Position numbers and translations under genes: made by a program
The notes under the pieces: generated by a model
Databases searched by the model: none
What the model saw: the letters and a program-made list of their open reading frames with translations, nothing else
What the model was told of the DNA's origin: nothing
Shown here: one piece after another, positions 15,493-25,700 of the stretch
Numbering within the stretch: position 1 is the stretch's first letter
How the letters are laid out: the number at the start of each line of letters is the position of its first letter
Assembly (NCBI GenBank): GCA_039028975.1
Contig: JBCCHB010000002.1
Span: 1-64,000 of the forward strand
Source: JAHBNG01 sp039028975
GTDB lineage: Bacteria; Chloroflexota; Anaerolineae; Caldilineales; Caldilineaceae
Reading direction: 5' to 3'
DNA: 64,000 nucleotides

Positions 15493-18400
15493 GTGACGAG
15501 TATATTGCTCTATTTGCTTCAGGGTACGAATCAGCGGCTGCAATGCATCTCTCAGGCACCATATCTTTCTATCTGGCCCAGTGGGTTGCTCCTCTTGGTA
15601 GGTGTGCTCGCAATCTTGCAAGCATATTTGCCGCTCTACGCCCAGAGTGACGATCTCGTTATCAGCCAGCTTTACGGTGGGGGCGGCAACAGTGGTGCGA
15701 CACTCCATTCGGATTTTATTGAAGTATTCAACCGTGGTAACGCACCAGTAAACGTCGGTGGCCACTCTGTACAATATGCCTCTAGCTCTGGGACATCATG
15801 GCAAGTCACTTTATTGGGAGAACAAACGATTCCAGCAGGCGGTTATCTGCTGATCAAACAGGCGAGTGGTGCCAGTGGGAGTGATAATGGAACAGATTTA
15901 AGCTTCCCTGACGTAACAGCGACAACCGCCATGAGTGCTAGTAGCGGCAAAGTGGCTCTTGTGGTTAATAGTGAACCTATTTCAGGAATCGATGATCCAG
16001 ATGTGCTCGATTTTGTGGGATATGGCAGTGCAGATCAGGCCGAAGGAGGAAACCCAGGCCAGGGACTGTCTGCGACAACTGCCTTATTACGGTTAGAGAA
16101 TGGGTGTACGGATACGGATAAGAACGGCATGGACTTGATAGCCGGCTCACCTATGCCGCGAAGCAGCAATAGTCCCCTAGCCATCTGTCAAACGAATCCA
16201 GAAAACCCTACCTCAACTGCGACAGAGACATTTACACTGACTTCTACAGAAACTCCTGTGCCAACGTCGACCGAGACTCTTACCCCCACTCCGACAGAAA
16301 CTCCTCTTCCTACTTCGACTGAAACTCCTCTTCCTACCCCGACTGAAACTCCTCTTCCTACCCCGACTGAAACTCCTCTTCCTACCCCGACTGAAACTCC
16401 TCTTCCTACTCCGACTGAAACTCCTCTTCCTACTCCGACTGAAACTCCTCTTCCTACTCCGACTGAAACTCCTCTTCCTACCCCGACTTCGACCGAAACT
16501 CTTATCCCAACTTCGACTGAAACTTTGACAGAAACTCCTGTTCCCACATCAACAGAGACGGGCATACCTACATCGACAGCCTCACAACCAACAGCAACAA
16601 CTTTGCCGACACATACACCCACTGCTACCTTGACCGTTGTACCCACAATTGTCGATACACCCACCGTCACTGATGTGCCAACAGCTACCGATACGTTTAT
16701 ACCACCGCCATCTCCAACAAGTACACAAATCCCAACCCGGACCTCTGTGCCAACCGCAACAGCACTGCCAACAGTTACTCCAACAAATACTACACTGCCA
16801 ACTATTCCTCCCACGCAACCGCCCTCTTCGACAACAACACCAACACAGACGGAAATACCCAGTTTACCTTCAGCAACCGCAACGGAAGCCAGCGTTTCGA
16901 CAGCCACAGTTGTGGTTCTTCTCACATCGGATGGCACAAATCAGGCAGGGGAACCGTCAGCTGAACCTTCGCCAACTGATACGCTAACCCCAATTCCAAC
17001 CGTGACAGAAACTTCTACCTTGGTCCCATTGGTACCTGGTACGCCCACGCCTATAATCGCCGAGGCGTCATCCGTATCTCAACTTTGGATTACCGAAATC
17101 ATGATGAACCCAGGAGTTGTTTCAGATACACTTGGTGAGTGGATCGAGCTTTATAATCCCAACTCGTTTCCTGTTGACTTATTGAATTGGGTTTTGGCAG
17201 ATGATGGTTCTGACTATCATATTATTGAGACCTCGCTGATAATTCAACCTGGCAGTTACGTAGTCTTGGCGCGTAATGGTGATAGTTCACTCAACGGAAA
17301 TGTTGCTGCAGCATACGAGTATAGCAACATGAAATTAAGCAATAGCATGGATGAAGTATGGTTGCTGGCACCCGATTGGACACTCGTCGATCAAGTCAAC
17401 TGGCATGAGGAATTGAGCATCCCGTTGCCAACAGGATCAACTCTGGAAAGAGTCAATCTGGGTGAGCCAGAATCTTGGCAAATCGCAACCGAACTCTGGT
17501 CTGATTCTGTGGGCGATTTAGGAAGTCCTGGTAGCGCCAATTCATATTTAACACCCATCGAGGCCACTCGCCAATCTGATTTGCAGGAGTTAACAGCCTC
17601 TCCGATGGCTACACTGGTGAATGCTGAACAGGTAGAGCCAACTAGTACTAGGGTGGTTGAGATTGAACGAACTGAACCTGCATCAGTTGATTCCACACTG
17701 ACTGATTCCACACCAACTGTTTCTACACCTGTGGACTACCGAGACAGTGACGGTAGCAACGAGTCTTTAGATACACAGCATCAAACAGCTACCCCATCGG
17801 CTACAGAAAGTGGGACCACGGAGCCTCTATCTGAGGCAACAGGTCCAGGGACCCTTACACCAGCAAATACACCAACTACTATGCCAACTACTGTGCCAAC
17901 CACTGCGACAACAACCGTACCTACATCGACACCTGTGGTCACAAGACCTACTCCAACACCACTCCCAATTGTTATCATCAGCGAAATTATGGTTAATCCC
18001 AAGGCCGTTAGTGACAGCGCGGGCGAATATATCGAATTGTGGCTAGCAAGTGCAGATCCCGTCAACTTAAAGGGCTGGCGTATTGGCGATCTAGATACAG
18101 AGAATTATCTCATTAGTGAGGATTTGTGGATAGTTCCTGCCACATCGCTCCTCCTAGCCCGTAACGATGATCCCAGCCAGAATGGCGGAATTGAACCTGA
18201 CAATATATATAGTGGAATCAGTTTAGCAAATGGTAGCGATGAGTTGATCCTATATCGCCCCAACGGTGAAGAAGCAGATCGAGTTGCCTGGGGCCAATCC
18301 GTTGATCTGATCCCACAAGCCGGAATCAGCTTGGAACAGACAGCGCGAAGTCCGAACGGCCGCTGGGTAAATGCGACATCTGCTTGGAGTGGCTCGTCCG

Positions 18401-20775
18401 GTGATTGGGGATCACCTGGTGTCGTCAACCATGCGCTTACATTGGCTAGCTTTACCTTTATTCCATTGGTGGTGGGCAATCATAGTGACGCCGAAACCAC
18501 AGGGGCGGATGGCATCAATGCTGAATCTATCGCTTTCAGCAACGCTACATCGCCGACGCTAACAATGGCTAATGTTACGCCAACGTCAACTACCTATACT
18601 CCCCAGCCATCAGCGGTAGTGAGTCCAACCAGCACCGCCCAAGCGAATCCGACCGTATCCCCTACACCAGTAGCTTCAGCAACGGGTACGATTGGCGCGC
18701 AGACACCTGATTCGACGAATGTACCAACTTCCCGTGCATTGGCCTTTGATGGTAGTGGATTGTTCATTAGTGAAGTGATGGCAAATCCCAAAGCCGTCTC
18801 AGATAGCCACGGTGAATATATTGAAATCTGTAATGAGTCTAATTCTGCTATCAATCTGGAGGGCTGGATTTTAGCTGATTTGGATTCAGAACAGCACGAA
18901 ATCAGTGGGGAGCAGTGGGTTCCGACAGACGAATGTATTCTTATGGGGCGTAATGCAAATATGTCCCAAAATGGCGGTATATCTATAGACTACACTTACT
19001 CGGGCATCAATTTATCTAACACGGCCGATGAGCTGTTGCTCATTTCGTTAGGCGGCGAGGAAGTTGATCGATTGGTTTGGGCACCTGATTCTGTAATCTC
19101 TGTAACGGCTGGCGCTAGCCTAGAACAAGTGATGATTGATTCCAGGCATGTTTGGCGAACAGCCGGGAGCCCATGGTCTAGCTCACAGGGCGATTTCGGA
19201 AGCCCCGGCTTCAGAGCAGCTGAGCAAGCTCTAGTGGCAACATCAACGACTCAAATTAATGGTACCGTCACTGACCAGCGTCAAGCCACAACTCAAGCCA
19301 CAGTTCAAGCCGCAGATGGTTTTAGGTTACAGGCTATTTCGCCAACTGCTATAGAAGATGCAATAAGCACAGCGACATCAAACACAGTAGCGACTCGAAG
19401 CCCCTCCCCGAGTGTAAGTCTGACGCCAACTCCTTGGGATGTACTATTAGAACCATTAGATGTGGACAAACGTACAAAGGGGAACGTAGCTGATACTTCT
19501 GTTCTTAATGGTACACCTACAGCCACAAGCCCTTCTGAAAAACAGCAAAATCCAGTATTGGTGATTAGCGAATTTTTGGCTGATTCCAGCGCTGTAGCTG
19601 ACCATATGGGCGAATGGATTGAAATTACAAACGTAAGTAGCATACGCGTCAATTTAAGAGGATGGTCTCTTTCTGATGAAGGAGAGGAACATCACCTGAT
19701 TGCAGGTGATCTAATTGTGGAGCCAGAGCAAGCGATACTATTAGCTCGTCAGCAAGATCCAATACTGAATGGCGGAGTCTTGCCAAACTACATCTATACA
19801 GGCGTAAATTTGGCAAACAGTGCTGATGAGCTTATACTCAGCGGTCCAGATGGCCAGATTGTGGATTGGATACAATGGGACAAGAACAATACGTTACTCA
19901 ACCCGGGCAGGAGTACTGAGCGTATTGTCAGTGAGGCGGGAACAGAATGGCGTATAACTGATTCTCTTTGGATCGGTTCTTCAGGCGATTCTGGCACACC
20001 AGGGCTTCCCCACCCTAGCTTGATAGTTAATGGTCTGAACAAAATTGCTGATGATACCTATAAGCAGTTGATGTCATCCCGATCATTTCAAGGAAACAGC
20101 AAAGGAACGTCTGATGAGATTCGTTCCGAAGAAGATGATTCAAACCCAGATAGCGTAACTTCAGTTAACATAGAAGGGTCGAGTATTCGTTCAGAGACTC
20201 CAACTCAATCTCCTACGACACTATCCACTCAGGGCCCCACCTCTACGCCAGATCTAATTGTTACCAAAGCACTGAACCAGGCTGACTCCGTGGCTGACAG
20301 TCTTGTCGTAAGTAAATTGGCAACCATCGAACAGACTTTACAGGAACTGAAAGGCCAAATCCCGAGGGGGAAATCTAGTGATGAATCCACTAGCATTAGC
20401 AAAGAGATAGATTTGCAACAGATGCGTGCGACCCTTCTAAGGGATGAAGAAGGTGAGATGATTATCTCCCTCCACTCAATGCCTGAAACCCAGTTATGTA
20501 TTCATGATGGTAGTGAGCGAACTCAGGTAGGCTCTGAAGATATTTTGTTATGTGGTCAAATGGGGTTGTATGGCGGTGAAACAACATTCTTTGTTGAGAA
20601 AGTTGTTCGTCCAAGAGCAATTAACCAATTGGCAAACACGGAGGATACACCACCGCCTTGGGGTGTCCTTCAACATTTTAGAGATCCGGTAATACTTGTC
20701 ACGACTGGGTTCCTTATCATGGTCGTTATGAACCTGGGACTTGTTCTCGTCCTTCTCTATCGACGGAATCACTAA
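15493..20775 (+). CDS. Giant cell-surface protein with five lamin-tail-like domains
   Basis: About 1,760 residues. A long N-terminus leads to a hydrophobic export signal (IWPSGLLLLVGVLAILQAYL, likely cut after YAQ). Five lamin-tail (LTD) domains follow, encoded at about 15.65-16.19, 17.08-17.55, 17.97-18.45, 18.75-19.21 and 19.55-20.03 kb. They share a pattern such as ISEIMVNPKAVSDSAGEYIEL, VLLARN and GDxGSPG. Thr/Pro/Ser-rich linkers separate them, the longest carrying a 24-bp tandem repeat. Near the end is a short coiled-coil-like stretch, then one C-terminal TM helix (VTTGFLIMVVMNLGLVLVLL) with a short RRNH tail. LTDs are found in bacterial surface proteins and secreted nucleases; no nuclease domain is present, so an envelope or adhesion role is likely. 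The GTG at 15493 has GAGGAG upstream and is preferred to a TTG at 15400. Confidence 0.8.
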   Translation: MTSILLYLLQGTNQRLQCISQAPYLSIWPSGLLLLVGVLAILQAYLPLYAQSDDLVISQLYGGGGNSGATLHSDFIEVFNRGNAPVNVGGHSVQYASSSGTSWQVTLLGEQTIPAGGYLLIKQASGASGSDNGTDLSFPDVTATTAMSASSGKVALVVNSEPISGIDDPDVLDFVGYGSADQAEGGNPGQGLSATTALLRLENGCTDTDKNGMDLIAGSPMPRSSNSPLAICQTNPENPTSTATETFTLTSTETPVPTSTETLTPTPTETPLPTSTETPLPTPTETPLPTPTETPLPTPTETPLPTPTETPLPTPTETPLPTPTETPLPTPTSTETLIPTSTETLTETPVPTSTETGIPTSTASQPTATTLPTHTPTATLTVVPTIVDTPTVTDVPTATDTFIPPPSPTSTQIPTRTSVPTATALPTVTPTNTTLPTIPPTQPPSSTTTPTQTEIPSLPSATATEASVSTATVVVLLTSDGTNQAGEPSAEPSPTDTLTPIPTVTETSTLVPLVPGTPTPIIAEASSVSQLWITEIMMNPGVVSDTLGEWIELYNPNSFPVDLLNWVLADDGSDYHIIETSLIIQPGSYVVLARNGDSSLNGNVAAAYEYSNMKLSNSMDEVWLLAPDWTLVDQVNWHEELSIPLPTGSTLERVNLGEPESWQIATELWSDSVGDLGSPGSANSYLTPIEATRQSDLQELTASPMATLVNAEQVEPTSTRVVEIERTEPASVDSTLTDSTPTVSTPVDYRDSDGSNESLDTQHQTATPSATESGTTEPLSEATGPGTLTPANTPTTMPTTVPTTATTTVPTSTPVVTRPTPTPLPIVIISEIMVNPKAVSDSAGEYIELWLASADPVNLKGWRIGDLDTENYLISEDLWIVPATSLLLARNDDPSQNGGIEPDNIYSGISLANGSDELILYRPNGEEADRVAWGQSVDLIPQAGISLEQTARSPNGRWVNATSAWSGSSGDWGSPGVVNHALTLASFTFIPLVVGNHSDAETTGADGINAESIAFSNATSPTLTMANVTPTSTTYTPQPSAVVSPTSTAQANPTVSPTPVASATGTIGAQTPDSTNVPTSRALAFDGSGLFISEVMANPKAVSDSHGEYIEICNESNSAINLEGWILADLDSEQHEISGEQWVPTDECILMGRNANMSQNGGISIDYTYSGINLSNTADELLLISLGGEEVDRLVWAPDSVISVTAGASLEQVMIDSRHVWRTAGSPWSSSQGDFGSPGFRAAEQALVATSTTQINGTVTDQRQATTQATVQAADGFRLQAISPTAIEDAISTATSNTVATRSPSPSVSLTPTPWDVLLEPLDVDKRTKGNVADTSVLNGTPTATSPSEKQQNPVLVISEFLADSSAVADHMGEWIEITNVSSIRVNLRGWSLSDEGEEHHLIAGDLIVEPEQAILLARQQDPILNGGVLPNYIYTGVNLANSADELILSGPDGQIVDWIQWDKNNTLLNPGRSTERIVSEAGTEWRITDSLWIGSSGDSGTPGLPHPSLIVNGLNKIADDTYKQLMSSRSFQGNSKGTSDEIRSEEDDSNPDSVTSVNIEGSSIRSETPTQSPTTLSTQGPTSTPDLIVTKALNQADSVADSLVVSKLATIEQTLQELKGQIPRGKSSDESTSISKEIDLQQMRATLLRDEEGEMIISLHSMPETQLCIHDGSERTQVGSEDILLCGQMGLYGGETTFFVEKVVRPRAINQLANTEDTPPPWGVLQHFRDPVILVTTGFLIMVVMNLGLVLVLLYRRNH
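16297..16488 (+). repeat. 24-bp in-frame tandem repeat (8 units)
   Basis: Eight consecutive 24-bp units of the type GAAACTCCTCTTCCTACYCC plus GACT, encoding ETPLPTPT. Units differ only at C/T third positions, apart from a TTCG for YCCG change in the first. This indicates recent expansion by slippage or unequal exchange in the linker of the surface protein. Confidence 0.95.
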
Positions 20776-20961
20776 GAAATCCTATTTGTGGTTACGCAAT
20801 TATCAGAGAGTATAGGCGAGATCATAAGCAAAAAGACGCGGTTGAATGCCCTATTCTTTTTATACGATTGCTATACGTTCGTGGCTGTCAGCCTGTTCCG
20901 CGAAGGAAAGTGTATGCGTTAGCGATTAATCAAGTGAAGTAGAGTAGTAAATGCAGTATCT

Positions 20962-21052
20962 GCTTTGACATCTGAGTGTAGAATTAGAGTAGTCAAGAAG
21001 TAAAAGAATTAAGAAGTACAAGAAGCAAAAATACACTCAGATGTCAGCAAAG
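20962..21052. repeat. Long hairpin with purine-rich loop
   Basis: GCTTTGACATCTGAGTGTA (20962-20980) pairs with TACACTCAGATGTCAGCAAAG (21032-21052), with a small bulge. The loop contains reiterated AAGAAGTA/AAGAATTA-type purine repeats. Flanking AAATGCA and TGCATTT extend the dyad. It resembles none of families A-C. Confidence 0.65.
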
Positions 21053-21298
21053 TGAAATAGTATTAATTTGCATTTTTGGTATAGTTTTCAGCACCTAAAT
21101 ACCGTTTAAAAGCCTATTATGTGTTTACATAGATGAGAAGATAACTTGCTTAAATACCGTATATTTTGTTCTCATCTACCGGCTCCAAGTTATATCTGGA
21201 ACGTTAAAATCAAGCAGAAAGGGAGATAAGCATTAATTTGTTAATGCAAATCAGATAATATACGCTTCTTTGCTCTGTTCGGTGACTTCAACACTATG

Positions 21299-21393
21299 TA
21301 TAGATAGCCAGAAAAGATCTGTTCTCCCTTTTCAGAATTATCCAGTGCAGATTGGACACGAGTCGGGACAAGGCCTTTTTGGCGAAGTACATA
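21299..21393. repeat. Family B palindromic repeat, copy B6
   Basis: Starts TATAGATAGCCAGAAAAG, contains AGTCGGGACAAGGCC in the opposite orientation to B4, and ends TTTTTGGCGAAGTACATA. Confidence 0.75.
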
Positions 21394-22169
21394 AAGGACA
21401 ATATAGAGTCTGAATTAAGTTGAGGTAGAAAATCAGATGAGAAAGCTATATATTATTGATGGTGAAGACAAGTAGTTATATGCGATTACTGTAGTGAAAC
21501 TTAAACTCAGCTCGGATTGTGCCAGATAATTGCAAGCTACTGGATATAAATGAATTGCCTCTTTTGGCTTAATATAGACGTATTCCTCTGAAGTTGTGCA
21601 AAGCCAAGAGGATATATTTCAGACAGACCTTCATCGTCACAAACCAAATGAACAAGGTTTCTTTTCATAGAATAAGCAGATTTCACATTTGCTGCACCGC
21701 AAAGACGCTGAGGCTGATGGCATCCAACAAACTGGAGCGTGCAACATCAGTCTTTTGGTATTTCCAAGTGCTGAGCTAGGACAAAATATCTACTATCAGA
21801 CGTATGGTAGTTGCTTATATAAAGGAGTTTATGGCTCAAGCCTTGCCAAATTAGCATCAGTGAACCTGCAAGATAAAGGGTTAGAAATAAGCACCGCTTG
21901 CTTTCTGAAGTATTCATGACTGCTGTTCCATCTCGCGGGGATTGTAAGTTTTGGCGATGAGGAAAGATAAGCGGGGCGCAAATTAATTGCGGTCGAGTAT
22001 ACTTTGAAGGGCCCACAGTAACTTGTGATATACTTGCTGGAATTAGATTTTTCTTATTTCGTCCCGCAAATAATTTGCTAGTTAAGTTTTGTCTCGACAT
22101 TAATCGCCAATTGGTTTGGTGCATCATGAATACAGAAGGCAAATCAATAGCCACCTTTATACCACTCTG

Positions 22170-22766
22170 ATGCTGAACGTTCGTAATCCTTTTGTTGCAA
22201 GACAACAAAATGGGACAGATAGCAAACCTGAAAATCAACCTAAGCGAGCAAACCAACAGGCTGCCGCCGATTTTCTATACAGCCTACAGAATGGCGATGA
22301 ACGTGCGTGGCAGCAGCTAATAACCGAGTGGAGCCCAAGATTATTCCGATATGTCCGTAGACAGTTACCGAGCGATGAAGACGCAGAAGATGTTGTTAGC
22401 GAGACCTTTAGTGCCTTAATTAAGGCAATTAAATCATTTGATGGTAATGCAGCAATATCGACATTTGTTTACTCTATTGCAAATCGTAAAGTCGCCGATT
22501 TTTGGCGGAAACGTAAAGACGCTGATGAGCTAAAGGAGCACGTTGCAACAAGTGGTCCAACTAGCCAACCTCTTGAATTAGAAGAGGCGCTTTCAACCCT
22601 ATCTGAGAATGCACAGAAGGCATTGCTTCTTCGATATCAAATGGGGTTAAGCGTCAGCGAGGTTGCCGATGTACTAGGTCGTTCCTATAAGGCAACCGAA
22701 TCTTTACTTAGTCGTTCTCGCAGCCAATTACAGACTGCACTCAATGGTGATGACCAAGATGTCTAG
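22170..22766 (+). CDS. ECF-type RNA polymerase sigma factor
   Basis: A sigma-70 family extracytoplasmic-function factor of about 198 residues. Region 2 runs from AWQQLITEWSPRLFRYV through DEDAEDVVSETFSALIKAI and FVYSIANRKVADFWRKR. Region 4 is LSENAQKALLLRYQMGLSVSEVADVLGRSYKATESLLSRSR, with the sigma-4 HTH. No region 3 is present, as expected for ECF. Which start is used is uncertain: the ATG at 22170 lacks a strong ribosome-binding site, and the frame stays open to a TTG at 22116. The stop overlaps the ATG of the next gene in the sequence ATGTCTAG, so the downstream giant protein is translationally coupled and probably controls or responds to this sigma. Confidence 0.9.
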   Translation: MLNVRNPFVARQQNGTDSKPENQPKRANQQAAADFLYSLQNGDERAWQQLITEWSPRLFRYVRRQLPSDEDAEDVVSETFSALIKAIKSFDGNAAISTFVYSIANRKVADFWRKRKDADELKEHVATSGPTSQPLELEEALSTLSENAQKALLLRYQMGLSVSEVADVLGRSYKATESLLSRSRSQLQTALNGDDQDV

Positions 22767-25700
22767 AAGTAGTTTTAGCGAACAAGATCTATTTGCTCGA
22801 TTCCAGCAGCTTAATGAGGAGATGCCTCAAGATGTTGCTTTGCGTATCGAACGAAAAGTATTGGCAGAGGTCGCGGTTACGCTCCGTCCAAATAAGACGG
22901 CAGCAGCTGCACCTAGCCGAGGTTTGTTCGCGCAATTAATCGATCGTATTCCCAACTGGCAATTATCACCTTCATCATATGCGATGGCAGGTGCAATGGC
23001 AGTTGTACTTTTAGTGGTACTAGTGTTTAGCAACCCTTTCTCTGGATTATTAGGACTTCTTCCCTCTAGCAACGAGACAGGAAGGTCTTCTAATGATCCA
23101 GCTATAACACTAGATACCTCTACACCTACGGATGTGCCAACGGATACACCAACAGAGATACCAACTGCAACGCCTGTAACTTTAGCCGTCGATGAGGGTG
23201 CGCAAGGCCCAACAGCCGTTCCAACCGAGACCTCAATGCCTGCTGTGCCAGAAGCGACTGCAACAGCAACCGATACAACTGAACCCACATCCATAGATGT
23301 CGTGTCACCAACTACTGTGTCTGCCCAAGGTAATGATAACCAGCAAACCCCACTGATTGGTGATGGAGCATCTGAAGCTTCTGCTCCTGTTATTTCTGGA
23401 ACAGAAGAGACCGAGAGTGAAGAGGGGCGTGGAACATCATTCGGTCCAACCGCGACAAATACGCCAATCCCCACATTGACATCGACTTCTACTGGGGCAT
23501 CGGACGTCGTCCAGAGTAACCCAACCCAACAGATATATGTTTCGCCTGTTCTTTCACCAAAAGAGGAAGAGAACTCTGTCGCATTTATCTCTGCCACACC
23601 AACGAATACACAGGTGCCAACGGCTACGAATACGCCAACGGCAACTAGCACTGATACGATCAATTCGGTTAACAATGTTGGCGCGCCGACGAGTACGAGT
23701 ACACCCGTACCCCCGACCAATACGGCAACGCCAACAGACACACCGACATTGACGAACACGCCCACAAATACGCCGACGAGTACGTTTATACAGGGTAGCA
23801 CGCAACAGTCTACTAATACGCCGTTGCCTACTGTGATGCCGACTAAGACTGCTGCACCAACAGTAGCACCTATTACTATTACACCCAGCAGAACTGCGAC
23901 TGCTACACCTGCTATTAAAGCTACATCTACGTCTAATTCAACGGTGGGTGGTATCGTCGTACCAACAAATACGCCAAGTACTGTCCAGGTTACCCCAACT
24001 GTAGTTAATACAGATACGCCTCAACCAACAGTGACAGATACGAATACACCACAGCCGACGGTGACGGATACAAATACGCCTGTACCTACGGCAACCGTAA
24101 ACCAGCCACCACAGGCAGAGGATTACACAGTCAATGTGGCTGAAGATGGCATCCTATCCTTTAATCTCTTAAGCGACAAGATAAGTGATCCTGAAAACGG
24201 TGCTCTTTCCATTCAAATTGTAAAAGAACCCGACAGTGGTCAGTTGACTGTTATTGATGACAATTTCATGGCCAACTATGTGCCAATACCAAACTATACA
24301 GGTCAAGATACAGTTCTGCTACAAGTGACAGACAGTGGCGGGCTACACGCTAGAGCAACGATAACAATCGTTGTCAGCCCTGTTAATGATGTACCAGTTG
24401 CTAACTTAGACCGAGTACGAGTTGATGAAGATGACTCAATTGTCGTTGATGTTCTGAAGAATGACACAGATCCAGATGTAGGCGATACGCTTGAGATCGT
24501 CAATGTTACAATTGCGCAGGCTGGAACAGCCACAATTGATGCAGGACAGATCAAATATGTTCCTGCTCCAAACTTTGTTGGTCAAGATGCTTTCAGCTAC
24601 CAAATATGGGATGGCACAGCATTTGACTCGGCAGTCGTTGAAGTAGAAGTCCTACCGATTCAAGATGAGCCGTCACCACAGATAGATAATATAGATGTAA
24701 ATGAGGATAGCAGTGTTGATATCCCAGTCTTAGTGAATGATATCGATATTGACGAGGATCCATTGCGGATTACAAGGGTAGAGCCACTAACAGGAACCGC
24801 CGAGATTATCCAAAATGAGACAATGTTGCGTTTTACTCCTGTTACAGATGCTTATGGTATCGTCTCATTCCGCTACTTCATGACAGATGGTACATCAGAA
24901 GTCGCCAGTACAGTTAATGTCAACATTCTTCCTGTCCCTGATGCACCTGTTGCTGTAGATGATGTTGAGAATATTGATGAGGATGCACAAGTAACCATAT
25001 CTCCCATAGCGAATGATACTGATGTAGATGGTGAAGGAGATGTGCTAACGTTAACGCAGATTGTGTCCGCTCCCAAGAACGGCACAGCAAGCATTGGTCC
25101 AGGGAACACAATTAACTATACACCTCGGCGTGACTTCAATGGTCCAGACTTCTTTGAGTATGAAGTGACGGATAGTAGTGGCCTAACAGATAAAGGGTTG
25201 ATTACGGTTAATGTCACATCTTTCAACGATAAGCCGGAAGCTGTTGCTGAGCAGCCTGTAACGCAAGAAGATACACCTATCCTGATTCCAGTTTTGGCAA
25301 ATGATAGGGATCCGGACGGTGATATTTTAGAGATAGAATCATTCACCGCTCCTGCAAATGGCACGGTGGCTATCGAAGGCAATGCTCTGCTCTATACACC
25401 AAAGCCAGATTTCAATGGACCCGATCCATTTACCTATACGGCAACGGATGGCCGGGAGTCTGCAACGGCCACGGTTCAACTTCAGGTTATTGCGCAACCT
25501 GATCTGCCGAAGCTCGAGACAGATAGCGTGACGGGGGATGAAGATACGGCCATACGCATTTTGGTGCTCATCAATGATCATGATGTAGATGGTGATTCAT
25601 TAACCGTAGTTTCTGTAAGTGTTCCCGCCGCTGGCTCAGCAACCATCGAAAATGGCGACACGGTTCTATACCAACCAAATCCGAATTTTGCTGGTAAGGA

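Larger units (their letters stand above)
20776..22169. other. Long AT-rich intergenic region
   Basis: About 1.4 kb between two giant surface loci. It holds a long hairpin (20962-21052), an inverted AGATGAGAA/TTCTCATCT pair (about 21132-21178) and a family B copy (21299-21393). A TGCGGTCGAGTATACT-like scrap lies near 21990. Short open frames here have no ribosome-binding sites or recognisable domains. The sigma factor promoter should lie in the last 200 bases. Confidence 0.5.

Noticed and set aside
16297..16488. Possible CRISPR array in the 24-bp repeats
   Set aside because: Units are contiguous with no spacers and encode a peptide repeat.
16188..16937. Long antisense frame rich in Val/Gly across the Thr/Pro linker
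   Set aside because: It is the mirror of the tandem Thr/Pro codons and has no independent coding features.
22827..23801. 324-residue antisense frame under the Thr-rich stalk
   Set aside because: Low-complexity Val/Gly shadow of the stalk codons.
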